DNA from: Microlunatus parietis
GTDB lineage: Bacteria; Actinomycetota; Actinomycetes; Propionibacteriales; Propionibacteriaceae
Assembly (NCBI RefSeq): GCF_013407955.1
Contig: NZ_JACCBU010000001.1
Location: 372,001-436,000, forward strand
Reading direction: 5' to 3'
Length of the DNA stretch: 64,000 nt
The stretch's first letter is position 1; every line of letters begins with the position of its first letter. Shown piece after piece: positions 1 through 9,668 of the stretch. The notes below the pieces were generated by a model. It saw nothing but the letters and a program-made list of their open reading frames with translations, did no database searches and was not told the origin of the DNA. Made by a program: the position numbers and the translations under genes.

Positions 1-1254
1 GGTGGAGTCGATCACGATCGGCAGGGTCGAGGCGGTGGCCACCCGGAACGCGAGCTCGCGCATGTCGGCGGCGCCGTCCCGGCCGACGTAGTCGACGTTG
101 AGGTCCAGCAGGTGCGCGCCGTCGCGGATCTGGGACCGGGCGATCTCGACGCAGTCGTCCCAGCGCTCCTCGAGCAGGGCCTCGCGGAACGCCTTCGAGC
201 CGTTGGCGTTGGTCCGCTCGCCGATCGACAGATAACTGGTGTCCTGCCGGAACGGCACCTCGGCGTACAACGACGCGGACGCGGCGACCGGCTGCGGGGT
301 CCGCTCCTGGACCGGCCTGGAATGGAGCCGATCCACGACGTGCCGCAGGTGCTCCGGCGTCGTGCCGCAACAGCCGCCGATCAGCCCCAAACCGAACTCG
401 CCGGCGAACTGTTCCAGCGCGTCGGCCAGCTCGACCGGCGTCAGCGGGTAGCGGGCACCGTCGGCGGTCAGCTCCGGCAGGCCGGCGTTGGGCATGCAGG
501 CCACGCCGATCCGGGCGTGCCGGGACAGGTGCCGCAGGTGCTCGCTCATCTCGGCCGGGCCGGTCGCGCAGTTGAGCCCGATCAGGTCGATCCCGAGCGG
601 CTCCAGCGAGGTCAGGGCGGCACCGATCTCGGTCCCGAGCAGCATCGTCCCGGTGGTCTCGACGGTGACGTTGACGATGATCGGAACGTCCCGCCCGGCC
701 ACCTCCCGGGCCCGCTTCGCCGCGACGGTCGCGGCCTTGGTCTGCAGCAGGTCCTGCGACGTCTCGATCAGCACGCCGTCGATCCCGCCGGCCAGCATCG
801 CCTCGACCTGCCGCTGGTAGGCGTCCCGCAGCTTCGCGTACGTGACGTGGCCGAGGGTCGGCAGCTTGGTGCCGGGGCCGACGCTGCCGAGGACGTACCG
901 GGGGCGGTCGGGGGTGGCGTACCGGTCGGCGGCGCGGCGGGCGATCCGGGCGCCGGCCTCGGCCAGCTCCTCGATCCGCTCCGGGATGTCGTACTCGCCG
1001 AGGGCGGAGAGGTTGGTGCCGAACGTGTTCGTCTCGACCGCGTCCACGCCGACCTCGAAGTAGGCCGCGTGGATCGCCTCGACGACGTCCGGCCGGGTCA
1101 CGTTGAGGATCTCGTTGCAGCCCTCGAGCTGGTCGAAATCGTCGAGCGACAGGTCGTACGCCTGCAACATCGTGCCCATCGCGCCGTCGGCGATCACGAC
1201 CCGCTCGGCGAGCGCGGTTCGAAGGTCCGGGTTGGCTGCGCTGTACGAACTCAC
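1..1254 (-). CDS. metH: Cobalamin-dependent methionine synthase MetH, N-terminal part (cut by window start)
   Basis: Transfers a methyl group from methyltetrahydrofolate via cobalamin to homocysteine. Reading the minus strand from GTG 1254 gives about 418 residues with no stop before the window edge. Residues 1-320 form the homocysteine/zinc domain (ADGAMGTML near the start, GLNCATGP and GGCCGTTPEHL zinc cysteines). From about residue 340 the pterin domain begins (SIGERTNANGSKAF) and the window ends in PIVIDST. The cobalamin and reactivation domains would lie outside. A TATCCT -10 element ends six bases before the GTG, which supports this start and a leaderless transcript. Long plus-strand frames over this gene are shadows. 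Confidence 0.96.
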   Translation of the reverse strand, partial: MSSYSAANPDLRTALAERVVIADGAMGTMLQAYDLSLDDFDQLEGCNEILNVTRPDVVEAIHAAYFEVGVDAVETNTFGTNLSALGEYDIPERIEELAEAGARIARRAADRYATPDRPRYVLGSVGPGTKLPTLGHVTYAKLRDAYQRQVEAMLAGGIDGVLIETSQDLLQTKAATVAAKRAREVAGRDVPIIVNVTVETTGTMLLGTEIGAALTSLEPLGIDLIGLNCATGPAEMSEHLRHLSRHARIGVACMPNAGLPELTADGARYPLTPVELADALEQFAGEFGLGLIGGCCGTTPEHLRHVVDRLHSRPVQERTPQPVAASASLYAEVPFRQDTSYLSIGERTNANGSKAFREALLEERWDDCVEIARSQIRDGAHLLDLNVDYVGRDGAADMRELAFRVATASTLPIVIDST

Positions 1255-1260
1255 CGACCG

Positions 1261-1266
1261 AGGATA
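1261..1266 (-). promoter_or_regulatory. -10 element of metH (leaderless start)
   Basis: TATCCT on the minus strand fits TANNNT and is followed by six bases and the GTG of metH, so transcription should begin at or next to the start codon. No good ribosome binding site is present. Inferred from spacing only. Confidence 0.5.
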
Positions 1267-1314
1267 GCGACGACCGATGAACAGTCGGGGGACCCGGTCA
1301 CCAGTCGAGAGACG

Positions 1315-1320
1315 TAGGGT
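1315..1320 (+). promoter_or_regulatory. -10 element of the PAC2-family gene (leaderless start)
   Basis: TAGGGT followed by seven bases and GTG 1328. This argues for GTG 1328 rather than the upstream in-frame ATG 1277, which lies before the promoter. Confidence 0.5.
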
Positions 1321-1327
1321 TGTCCCT

Positions 1328-2191
1328 GTGCCGGATCCCTCCCCCGAATCAGCCGCCGCGACCGTCGACCTGCGCGGGCTGAACGAGCCCTTCGCGGTGA
1401 TCGCGTTCCAGGGCTGGAACGACGCGGGCAACGCCGCCTCGGACACCGTGCAGCGGCTCGCCGAGATCACCGACGCCAAGCTCGGGTACGAGATCGACGG
1501 CGAGGACTTCTACGACTTCCAGGTGAACCGGCCGGAGGTGCACCTCGACGACGACGGTGTCCGCCGGCTGACCTGGCCGGTCACCCAGGTCAAGGCGGGC
1601 CGGCTGTCCGACGGGCGGGACGTGGTGCTGATCGACGGCTACGAGCCGAACATGCGCTGGCGTCAGTTCTGCACGCTGATCACGTCGGCCCTGGAATCGG
1701 CCGGCGTGCGCCGCGTCTTCCTGCTCGGCGCGCTGCTCGCCGACACGCCGCACACCCGGCCCATCCCGGTGGGGCAGACCGCGAACGACCCGGCGACGGC
1801 GGAGCGGCTAGGCCTGGAGATGTCGACGTACGAGGGTCCGACCGGCATCGTCGGCGTGCTCGGCGACGCGCTGACCCGGGCCGGCACCGAGGTGGTCACG
1901 CTGTGGGCGGCGGTGCCGCACTACGTGTCCCGGACGCCCTGCCCCAAGGCGACGCTGGCGCTGCTGTCGAAGCTGGAGTCGACGCTCGACGTACCACTTG
2001 ATCATGGCGACCTGCCCGAGCTGTCCCGGGCCTGGGAACGAGGCGTCGACCAACTCGCCGAGTCCGACGACGAGATCGCCGAATACGTCCAGACGCTGGA
2101 GCAGCAGCGCGACGAAACCGAACTGCCCGAAGCCTCCGGCGAGGCGATCGCCGCCGAGTTCGAGCGCTACCTCCGCCGCCGCGAGTCGTAG
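1328..2191 (+). CDS. PAC2 family protein (proteasome-assembly-chaperone-like)
   Basis: Member of the PAC2 superfamily, whose eukaryotic members help assemble the proteasome; actinobacterial homologues are conserved but their role is unsettled. From GTG 1328 the protein has 287 residues. Family signatures are visible: AFQGWNDAGNAAS near the N-terminus, the conserved DGYEPNMRW segment, the central LLGALLADTPHTRP and GPTGIVGVL, and an acidic/helical C-terminus. An in-frame ATG at 1277 would add 17 residues with no family similarity and would precede the -10 element, so I prefer the GTG. It is divergent from metH and convergent with rpe, separated from the latter by a strong hairpin. Confidence 0.85.
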   Translation: MPDPSPESAAATVDLRGLNEPFAVIAFQGWNDAGNAASDTVQRLAEITDAKLGYEIDGEDFYDFQVNRPEVHLDDDGVRRLTWPVTQVKAGRLSDGRDVVLIDGYEPNMRWRQFCTLITSALESAGVRRVFLLGALLADTPHTRPIPVGQTANDPATAERLGLEMSTYEGPTGIVGVLGDALTRAGTEVVTLWAAVPHYVSRTPCPKATLALLSKLESTLDVPLDHGDLPELSRAWERGVDQLAESDDEIAEYVQTLEQQRDETELPEASGEAIAAEFERYLRRRES

Positions 2192-2236
2192 GCCCGGCCC
2201 GTACGCAGTCGTGCGAGTCACAGGCGTCACAGGGGG

Positions 2237-2270
2237 CTGCCAGTTTTTCACGTTACGTGAAAACCGGCAG
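2237..2270. terminator. Hairpin terminator between convergent PAC2 gene and rpe
   Basis: Near-perfect palindrome: CTGCC...GGCAG outer stem and TTTTCACGT / ACGTGAAAA inner stem around a single T. The T-run and A-run in the stem let it work in both directions. It lies 46 bases after the PAC2 stop and 9 bases after the rpe stop. Confidence 0.75.
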
Positions 2271-2278
2271 GGTGATGA

Positions 2279-2950
2279 TCACCGGGAGTGCGCGGCGTGA
2301 GCGGAAGCCTCGCTGCGCAGCGTGTTGACCATCGCGTCCGGGTCGTCGGCGCCGAAGACGGCGGAGCCCGCGACGAAGGTGTCGGCGCCGGCCTCGGCGC
2401 AGCGGGCGATCGTGTCCGCCGAGATGCCGCCGTCGACCTCGAGCCAGATGTCGGCGCCGGTGGCGTCCAGGAGTTCGCGGGTCCGGCGCAGCTTCGGCAG
2501 CATCACGTCGAGGAACTTCTGGCCGCCGAAGCCGGGCTCGACGGTCATGATCAAGATCAGGTCCAGTTCGCCGAGCAGGTCGGCGTACGGCTCGATCGGG
2601 GTGGCCGGCCGCAGTGCCATCCCGGCCCGGGCGCCACGGGCGCGCAGTTCGCGGGCCAAGCGGACCGGGGCCGAGGATGCCTCGACGTGGAACGTGACCG
2701 ACTCCGCTCCGGCCTCGGCGTAGGACGGTGCCCAGCGGTCCGGTTCCTCGATCATCAGATGGATGTCGAGCAGCTTGTCGGTCGCCTTGCGCAGCGACTC
2801 GACCACCGGCAGCCCGAGCGTGAGATTCGGTACGAACCGGTAGTCCATCACGTCGACATGGATGCCGTCCGCGCTGCCCACCGCCGCGATCTCGGACTGC
2901 AGGTTAGCGAAGTCGGCCGACAGCAGGCTCGGCATGATCTTGATTCCCAC
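2279..2950 (-). CDS. rpe: Ribulose-phosphate 3-epimerase
   Basis: Interconverts ribulose 5-phosphate and xylulose 5-phosphate in the pentose phosphate pathway. From GTG 2950 ([17 protein letters not shown]) the protein has 223 residues, the normal family length. Visible motifs are the metal/substrate residues in [27 protein letters not shown] and EVDGGI. The open frame extends 41 codons further upstream but that part crosses an inverted repeat and the end of rsmB and has no family similarity. It is the last gene of the fmt-rsmB-rpe run on the minus strand. Confidence 0.95.
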   Translation of the reverse strand: MGIKIMPSLLSADFANLQSEIAAVGSADGIHVDVMDYRFVPNLTLGLPVVESLRKATDKLLDIHLMIEEPDRWAPSYAEAGAESVTFHVEASSAPVRLARELRARGARAGMALRPATPIEPYADLLGELDLILIMTVEPGFGGQKFLDVMLPKLRRTRELLDATGADIWLEVDGGISADTIARCAEAGADTFVAGSAVFGADDPDAMVNTLRSEASAHAAHSR

Positions 2951-2963
2951 GGCCCGCACTCTA

Positions 2964-3042
2964 CTGACCGAAATCCAGCGGACTTTCCGGCCCAGGCCCG
3001 GTTCGGGCCGATTTCTCGCCGAGTGCGCTGGATTTCGGTCAG
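2964..3042. repeat. 17-bp perfect inverted repeat between rsmB and rpe
   Basis: Arms at 2964-2980 (CTGACCGAAATCCAGCG) and 3026-3042 (its exact reverse complement) enclose 45 bases, which contain a further GGCCC-rich fold. The right arm includes the rsmB stop codon. It could act as an mRNA-stabilising or attenuating hairpin or be a mobile palindromic unit. Confidence 0.7.
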
Positions 3043-4487
3043 CCGACCCGCAGATAGGCCGCGAACATCGCATCCGTCTGGTGCCGGTGCGGCCAGAGTT
3101 GGAGGTACGGACCGACGGCGGAGTCCGGCAGCACCGGCAGCCCGGCGCCGGACAGGACCGTCGCCGCGTCGACGACCGTCACCCCGCGCCGTTGCGCAAG
3201 TACGGCCTCGACCACCTCGACGGTCTCGCGCCGGTGCGGCGAGCAGGTCACGTAGCCGACCAGGCCGCCCGGCCGGGCCGCATCCAGGGCCGAGCCGAGC
3301 AGGGCGCGCTGCAGCGGCACCAGCTGGTCCAGCGCCGCCGGGTCCCGCCGCCAGCGCGATTCGGGCCGGCGGCGCAGGGAGCCGAGGCCGGTGCACGGGA
3401 CGTCGGCGAGCACCCGCTCGAACCGCCCGTTGGGCCAAGGTGGCGTGGTGCCGTCGGCGACGATCACGTCGACCGAGTCGAAGGCCCGGACCGCCGAGCG
3501 GACCAGGTCGGCCCGGTGCCGGCTCAGTTCGACCGCGAGCAGCCGGGCGCCCACGGCCTTGGCCAGCCCGGCCAGCAGGGCCGACTTCCCGCCCGGCCCG
3601 GCGCACAGGTCGAGCCAGGGACCCGACACGTCCTCTGAGCCTGTCGAAGGGCGAGGCAGGATCGGGCCTGGCCCTTCGACAGGCTCAGGGCGCGTTTCGA
3701 CAAGCTCAGTGCGCGTTGGGCTCCACTGGCCCAGGGCCGCCGCGACGAGTTGCGAGCCTTCGTCCTGGACGCCCGCCCTCCCCTGTCGTACGGCAGCGAG
3801 GTCGGATGGCGAGCCGTGCCAGGTCGCGGCAAAAGGCGACCAACGGCCCGGTCCGGCGCCGGCGTCGAGCAGCTCCGACAGGTCCGCCAGCCCCGGCCGT
3901 ACGGCGAGGGTCACGGCCGCCGGATCGTTGTTCGCCAACAGGGCCGGCTCCAGCTCGTCCTCGTCCAGAACCTCGGCATACGCGTCGACGATCCACGGCG
4001 GGTGGGCGGTGCGGACCGCCAGCGCCTCCCGCGGCGACAGGTCCCGGCCGAGCCAGTTGGTCCAGCCGGCATAGGTATCCACGGCGACCTTGCGCAGCAC
4101 GGCGTTGACCAGTCCGGTGATCTTGGGCCCGGCCACCTCCCGGGCCAGTTCGACCGTGGTACCGACGGCGGCGTGCCTGGGCACCCGCATGGACAGGAGC
4201 TGGTGGGCTCCCAGCCGGAGCAGCACCAGCACCGGCCGGTCCAGCCGGTCAAGATCACGACCGGACGCGGACGCGAGGATCAGGTCGTAGGTGCCGGCGA
4301 GCCGGCTGGTGCCCGCGACCAGCTCGGTGGCGAACGCCGCGTCGCGCTGGTCCAGCGCACGTTCGGCGAACAGCCGGTTCATGATCAAGTTCGCGTACGC
4401 GCCCTCGGTCTCCACGGCCAGCAGCGCGTCGAACGCGGCCCGGCGCGCCGGATCGCGCGGCGGCTTGCTGGGCCGGCCGCCGGCCAT
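3039..4487 (-). CDS. rsmB: 16S rRNA (cytosine-5-)-methyltransferase RsmB (Fmu/Sun)
   Basis: Methylates a cytosine in 16S rRNA using SAM. From ATG 4487 there are 482 residues: an N-terminal NusB-like RNA-binding domain (about 20-150, [18 protein letters not shown]) and a C-terminal Rossmann methyltransferase with [11 protein letters not shown], the [16 protein letters not shown] motif IV cysteine and YVTCSPHR motif VI cysteine. Residues about 259-284 ([13 protein letters not shown]..., PSTGSE) are an in-frame translated REP-like palindrome lying between [13 protein letters not shown] and [10 protein letters not shown], normally a short loop. Starts 2 bases after the fmt stop (TGA TC ATG), so it is probably translationally coupled. 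The open frame upstream of 4487 is a shadow of fmt. Confidence 0.94.
   Translation of the reverse strand: MAGGRPSKPPRDPARRAAFDALLAVETEGAYANLIMNRLFAERALDQRDAAFATELVAGTSRLAGTYDLILASASGRDLDRLDRPVLVLLRLGAHQLLSMRVPRHAAVGTTVELAREVAGPKITGLVNAVLRKVAVDTYAGWTNWLGRDLSPREALAVRTAHPPWIVDAYAEVLDEDELEPALLANNDPAAVTLAVRPGLADLSELLDAGAGPGRWSPFAATWHGSPSDLAAVRQGRAGVQDEGSQLVAAALGQWSPTRTELVETRPEPVEGPGPILPRPSTGSEDVSGPWLDLCAGPGGKSALLAGLAKAVGARLLAVELSRHRADLVRSAVRAFDSVDVIVADGTTPPWPNGRFERVLADVPCTGLGSLRRRPESRWRRDPAALDQLVPLQRALLGSALDAARPGGLVGYVTCSPHRRETVEVVEAVLAQRRGVTVVDAATVLSGAGLPVLPDSAVGPYLQLWPHRHQTDAMFAAYLRVG
3635..3709. repeat. REP-like palindrome (CTGAGCCTGTCGAAGG family) inside rsmB
   Basis: Perfect 18-bp inverted repeat: CTGAGCCTGTCGAAGGGC at 3635-3652 and its reverse complement at 3671-3688, followed by a third partial unit (TTTCGACAAGCTCAG, 3695-3709). 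The whole block keeps the rsmB frame open. Repeats with this core are widespread in high-GC bacteria; a second copy lies at 8358-8414. Confidence 0.85.
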
Positions 4488-4489
4488 GA

Positions 4490-5413
4490 TCAGCCGAGCT
4501 TGTCGTCGGCGGCGAACGTGACACCGCGGGCCCAGTCGGCGGCCCGCATCGGCTTCTTGCCCTGCGCCTGCACCTGGCCGAGGTCGAGCGCACCGGCGCC
4601 GGTGCCGACGACGACCGCCTTCTTGGTCACCCGCAACTCGCCCGGGGCCAGCCTGTCCTCGTCCACCGGGGTCGCGGAGTTGATCTTGAACCGGTCCCCG
4701 CGGAACGTGGTCCAGGCCCCCGGCGCGGGCTGGCAGCCGCGCACCTGCCGGTCCAGTTCGACGGCGGTCCGCTGCCAGTCCAGCTGCCCGTCCTCGACGG
4801 TGAGCTTGGCGGCGTAGCTCTCGCCGGTCTCCGGCTGCGGCGTCGCGACGGCGGTGCCGGCGGCGAGCGCATCCATGGTGGCGACGAGCAGCCCGGCGCC
4901 GCGCTCGGCCAGCCGCCCGAGCAGGTCGCCGGCGGTGTCGGTCGGCCCGATCGGTTCGGTGATCGCGTCGAACACCGGCCCGGCGTCGAGCTCCTTGACG
5001 ATCCGGAACGTGCACGCCCCGGTCTCCTGGTCGCCGGCCAGCACCGCATGCTGCACCGGGGCGGCGCCGCGCCACGCCGGCAGCAGCGAGAAGTGCAGGT
5101 TGACCCAGCCGTGCGGCGGGATGTCGAGCAGCCGTTGCGGCAGCAGCGCCCCGTACGCGACGACCGGGCAGCAGTCCGGCGCCAGCTCTGTCAGCCGCTG
5201 CACCAGCGCCGGGTCCTTCGCCCGCTCCGGCTTCAGCGTCTCCAGCCCGAGCTCAGCGGCGCGGGCGGCGACCGGGCTCGGGTGCAGCGTCCGGCCCCGA
5301 CCGCTCGGCGCATCCGGCCGGGTGATCACCGCCACCACCTCGTGATCGGATTCGACCAGGGCGTTCAGGGCGGGGAGGGCCACTTCCGGGGTTCCGGCGA
5401 AGACGAGACGCAC
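4490..5413 (-). CDS. fmt: Methionyl-tRNA formyltransferase
   Basis: Formylates initiator Met-tRNA with 10-formyl-tetrahydrofolate. From GTG 5413 the protein has 307 residues. Motifs: [16 protein letters not shown] at the start, the catalytic/folate loop [18 protein letters not shown] with the Asn-His pair, [17 protein letters not shown], and a C-terminal tRNA-binding domain ([13 protein letters not shown]). GTG 5413 is preferred over the 18-codon longer frame because a TACACT -10 box lies 8 bases before it and the longer N-terminus lacks similarity. rsmB follows 2 bases downstream. Confidence 0.95.
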   Translation of the reverse strand: MRLVFAGTPEVALPALNALVESDHEVVAVITRPDAPSGRGRTLHPSPVAARAAELGLETLKPERAKDPALVQRLTELAPDCCPVVAYGALLPQRLLDIPPHGWVNLHFSLLPAWRGAAPVQHAVLAGDQETGACTFRIVKELDAGPVFDAITEPIGPTDTAGDLLGRLAERGAGLLVATMDALAAGTAVATPQPETGESYAAKLTVEDGQLDWQRTAVELDRQVRGCQPAPGAWTTFRGDRFKINSATPVDEDRLAPGELRVTKKAVVVGTGAGALDLGQVQAQGKKPMRAADWARGVTFAADDKLG

Positions 5414-5421
5414 AAGCGGAG

Positions 5422-5433
5422 AGTGTATAAGCT
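5422..5433. promoter_or_regulatory. Overlapping divergent -10 elements for fmt and the GDPD gene
   Basis: On the minus strand TACACT (5427-5422) is followed by 8 bases and the fmt GTG. On the plus strand TATAAG/TAAGCT (5426-5433) precedes the GDPD ATG 5445 by 11-13 bases. Neither gene has a clear ribosome binding site. The boxes share bases, so the two polymerases would compete. Confidence 0.45.
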
Positions 5434-5444
5434 GCCCGCTTGCC

Positions 5445-6239
5445 ATGACTGACATCAGCGAGTTCATCGCGCGGCAGCCGTTCGTCGTCGCCCACCGGTG
5501 CGGCGGCGGCCGTTGGCCCGAGTTCTCGGTACGGGGCGTCCGCGGGTCCGTCGACCTCGGCGTCCGGGCCCTCGAGGTCAGCGTCTACACCGCCGCCACC
5601 GGCGAATGGGTGTGCTCCCACGATCGGTCGACGGTGCGCGCCACCGGGGTCGACCTCGACATCCCGACCACGCCGTGGGCCGAGCTGCGGCGCCTGCGCA
5701 GCCGGGCCGACCACACCTCCGATCCGGGCCAGGACCCGACGCCGCTGCTGTTGCTGACCGACCTGATCGAGGCCTGTCCGCCGAACCAGCTCCTGTTCCT
5801 CGATCACAAGGAGACCTCGGGCGGGCGCGGAGAGACCGACCAGGAGGCGGTGGGCCGCGAGCAAAGACTGCTCGACTTCCTCGACAGCATCCCAGGCCTG
5901 GCCGAGCGAGTCGTCTGGAAGGTGTTCGCCCCCGCCGAGGAGTCCCGGCGGCGGGCCGCCGAGCGCGGCTACCCGTCCTGGGGCATCCACTACTCGGCGA
6001 CCCTGGACCAGCACATCCGGGACGCCAAGCGGTTCGATCTGCTCGGGTTGGAGTGGGACGCGCCGGAACCGGCCTGGCGGGCGATCACCGCCCTCGGCCG
6101 GCCGGTGATCGGCCACATCGTCGCCTCCCGGCAGCAGGGCGAGGTCGCCCTGGGCCGCGGCGCGGCCGGGCTGATGGCCTCGACGCCGGCAGACTTCGCG
6201 GACCTGCTCCCCGCCTCGGGCCGAGGGGTCAGTCGATGA
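5445..6239 (+). CDS. Glycerophosphodiester phosphodiesterase-like protein
   Basis: 264 residues with the GDPD TIM-barrel pattern: [14 protein letters not shown] at the N-terminus (His-Arg and Glu of the active site), [17 protein letters not shown] (Glu and the catalytic His-Asp), and FLDHKE. The family hydrolyses glycerophosphodiesters to glycerol 3-phosphate. The usual EIDV metal motif reads EVSV here, so the Asp is replaced by Ser; metal binding may differ and the substrate is uncertain. No signal peptide, so it is probably cytoplasmic. Its 3' end overlaps the end of priA by 11 bases in a convergent arrangement. Confidence 0.8.
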   Translation: MTDISEFIARQPFVVAHRCGGGRWPEFSVRGVRGSVDLGVRALEVSVYTAATGEWVCSHDRSTVRATGVDLDIPTTPWAELRRLRSRADHTSDPGQDPTPLLLLTDLIEACPPNQLLFLDHKETSGGRGETDQEAVGREQRLLDFLDSIPGLAERVVWKVFAPAEESRRRAAERGYPSWGIHYSATLDQHIRDAKRFDLLGLEWDAPEPAWRAITALGRPVIGHIVASRQQGEVALGRGAAGLMASTPADFADLLPASGRGVSR

Positions 6240-8313
6240 TCTGAGGGTCGACCCGAAGCCGGAGCCCACCCTCGCTCTTGCGGGCACTCCTGATCGCGGC
6301 GACCTCCTTCGCGGCTCGGGCCAGCCGGTCGCCGAACGCGCGCGGGCCGCGCAGGGTGAGCCGCCAGACCGGTTCGTCGGCGTCGGCCAGCCGGGACTGC
6401 TCAGGCAGCTCGACCGGGCCGAGCAGCTCGGTGCCGTCCGGCAGCTGGGCCAGCGCGACGAACTCGTCCAGCGCCTCCCGCCGTCCCTCGGCGGTGATCA
6501 ACTTCACCGCGGGCGGGAAGTGCGCCTCGCCGCGTTCGGCCAGCTCGCGGGCGGCGAACCCGGCCGCGTCCAGCCGGACCAGCGCCTGCAGCGCCCGGCC
6601 GGAGCTCTCCCCCACGGCGAGCACGGTGCCGCCGTCACCGCCGGGCCGGACCAGCGCGGTCGCGTTGAACCAGCGGCGCAGCGCCTCCTCCGCCGCGCGC
6701 AGGTCCGGCCGCAGCAGCAGGATCGAGGTGTCCAGCAGCAGGGCCGCCGCGTACCCGTCGCTGGCGTACGGCTCCGCGCCCGGAGTGGTGACGACGATCG
6801 CCGAGTCCGGCCCGACCTCGCTCAGCACGGACCCGCCGGCGGACCGCCGGACCGGGGTCTGGCTGAACGCCCGGCCCAATTCCTCGGCGGTACGTTCAGC
6901 GCCGACGACCGGGGCCCGGAGCCGCCGACCGCCGCAGATCGGGCAGGCCCAGTCGGCCTGCAGACGGCCGCACCAGGTGCAGGACGCCGGCTGATCGCCC
7001 GGCCCCTGCCGGGTCGGCCCACCGCAGAACTGGCACCGGACCGGTTCCCGGCAGGTCTGGCAGATCAGGGCCAGCAGATAGCCGGCCCGCGGCACCTGGA
7101 CCAGCACCGGTCCCTGGGTGAGCCCGGTCCGGATCACCTCGAACGCCTCCCGCGGCAGCCGCAGAGCCCGGGCCAGCGGGTCGCGTTCCAGCCGGGAGTC
7201 GCTGTCCGCGGTGACCTTGACCCGCGGCGCCAGCCGGCGCAGCGACGTACGCTCCAACGCCACCTCGTGCGCCCAGCCGGACTCCAGCCAGGACTGCACC
7301 TCGACGCTGCGCCCGTACGAGGCGACCAGGACGGCACACGGCTCCGTCACGGCCCGCAGGGCGAGCACATCTCGGGTGTGCGGGTACGGCGCGCGCTGCT
7401 CGGACAGCAGGTCGTCGCCGTCGTCCCAGACCCCGACCAGGCCGAGGTCCCGTACCGGAGCGAAGGCGGCGGCGCGAGTGCCGATCACCACCGGGACGTC
7501 GCCGCGCAGCGCGGCCAGGAAGGAGCGGTAGCGCGCCGACGGGCCGAGTTCCGCGGTCAACTGGACGAACGACCGCTCGCCGAGCCGCTCGGCGCAAGCG
7601 GCGGCCAGCCGATCCAGGTCGCGCCGGTCCGGCACGATCAGGATGGCGCCGCGACCGCCGGCCACCGTGGCCGCGGCCGCCTCGGCGAACCCGGTCGCCC
7701 AGTCCCCGCTCGGATCGGTGCTCGGCGTCGGCCGCCACACCGCGCGCGGGTTCCGGCCGTCGCGGAGCGCGGCCAGCAGCCCGGGCCCGTCCGGGAACGT
7801 GGCCCAGATCGGATCGGGCTGGGGTGCCCCGGTCTGCCCCTCGACAGGCTCGGTGGCCGCTGAGCGGCGCGGTTCGGCCTCGGTCGCCGCATGCCTCGGC
7901 GGTACGGCGAGCCGCAGCACATCGGCGAAGCAGCCGGCATAGTGGTCGGCCACCCGGCGGATCAGCCGGGCCACCGCCGGCGTCAGCACCGGCTCGGCGG
8001 AGATGATCTTGTGCAGCGGCGCCAGGGTGCCGTCGTGCTCGGACGCGTCCAGCCGCTCCAGGATGAAGCCGTCCCGCAGCTTCCCCGCGAACCGGACCCG
8101 GACCCGCGCCCCCGGCACCGCGTCCTCGTGCTGGGCCGGCAGCACCCGGTAGTCGAACGGCCGATCGAGATGGCTCAGCGAGACGTCGACCGCGACCCGC
8201 GCGACCGGCCGCTCCGCCGCCTGGGCCGGCCGTTCACCCGTCGCGCCGCCGCGGGCCGGCTTCGCCGGGGCGGGGGCGGCCACATCGAGGGCCGGTTGCT
8301 GGGCGTCGGACAC
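6229..8313 (-). CDS. priA: Primosomal protein N' (PriA), actinobacterial type
   Basis: Replication-restart protein that binds forked DNA. 694 residues from GTG 8313. The N-terminal DNA-binding domain (VARVAVDVSLSHLDRPFDYRVL) is followed by a helicase-like core and a zinc-binding block with eight cysteines (CQTCREPVRCQFCGG ... CTWCGRLQADWACPICGG). I see no intact Walker A (GxGKT/S) motif, which agrees with the known loss of helicase motifs in actinobacterial PriA, so it may act without ATPase activity. Residues near 150 (AATEPVEGQTG) look like a translated half REP unit. Start supported by a TATCAT -10 box six bases upstream. Confidence 0.93.
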   Translation of the reverse strand: MSDAQQPALDVAAPAPAKPARGGATGERPAQAAERPVARVAVDVSLSHLDRPFDYRVLPAQHEDAVPGARVRVRFAGKLRDGFILERLDASEHDGTLAPLHKIISAEPVLTPAVARLIRRVADHYAGCFADVLRLAVPPRHAATEAEPRRSAATEPVEGQTGAPQPDPIWATFPDGPGLLAALRDGRNPRAVWRPTPSTDPSGDWATGFAEAAAATVAGGRGAILIVPDRRDLDRLAAACAERLGERSFVQLTAELGPSARYRSFLAALRGDVPVVIGTRAAAFAPVRDLGLVGVWDDGDDLLSEQRAPYPHTRDVLALRAVTEPCAVLVASYGRSVEVQSWLESGWAHEVALERTSLRRLAPRVKVTADSDSRLERDPLARALRLPREAFEVIRTGLTQGPVLVQVPRAGYLLALICQTCREPVRCQFCGGPTRQGPGDQPASCTWCGRLQADWACPICGGRRLRAPVVGAERTAEELGRAFSQTPVRRSAGGSVLSEVGPDSAIVVTTPGAEPYASDGYAAALLLDTSILLLRPDLRAAEEALRRWFNATALVRPGGDGGTVLAVGESSGRALQALVRLDAAGFAARELAERGEAHFPPAVKLITAEGRREALDEFVALAQLPDGTELLGPVELPEQSRLADADEPVWRLTLRGPRAFGDRLARAAKEVAAIRSARKSEGGLRLRVDPQIID
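7836..7865. repeat. Degenerate half REP unit inside priA
   Basis: GCCCCTCGACAGGCTCGG resembles the GCCCTTCGACAGGCTCAG arm of the REP unit in rsmB with two substitutions. It encodes TEPVEG in PriA, similar to the RPEPVEG in RsmB. It lies in a low-complexity Ala/Arg/Pro stretch. Confidence 0.5.
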
Positions 8314-8319
8314 ACCCGG

Positions 8320-8325
8320 ATGATA
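8320..8325 (-). promoter_or_regulatory. -10 element of priA (leaderless start)
   Basis: TATCAT on the minus strand, six bases before GTG 8313, suggests that priA can be transcribed separately from metK and without a leader. Confidence 0.45.
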
Positions 8326-8357
8326 GGGGGCGACCGCTGACAGAAGGCCAGAACGCT

Positions 8358-8414
8358 CCCTGAGCTTGTCGAAGGGCAGGCCGGATCTGGCTCGGCCCTT
8401 CGACCGGTTCAGGG
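8358..8414. repeat. REP-like palindrome between metK and priA
   Basis: Arms CCCTGAGCTTGTCGAAGGGC (8358-8377) and GCCCTTCGACCGGTTCAGGG (8395-8414) form a 20-bp imperfect inverted repeat with 17 bases between. Same family as the unit inside rsmB. It lies 14 bases after the metK stop and may serve as its transcript end. Confidence 0.8.
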
Positions 8415-8427
8415 AACTGAGGCGGGC

Positions 8428-9621
<1,194 letters not shown>

Positions 9622-9668
9622 GTCATCTCCCTAGCGTGTGTCTCGTATCGGTGGGTTCGCCCCGCACC

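Noticed and set aside
112..1317. Long plus-strand frame opposite metH
   Set aside because: Arg/Gly/Pro-rich translation with no family similarity; the minus strand encodes MetH without interruption.
2288..4108. 606-codon plus-strand frame over rpe and rsmB
   Set aside because: Shadow frame caused by high GC; both enzymes are clear on the minus strand.
9622..9668. Possible SAM riboswitch before metK
   Set aside because: Only 47 bases lie between coaBC and metK, too short for known SAM riboswitches, and no conserved core is seen.
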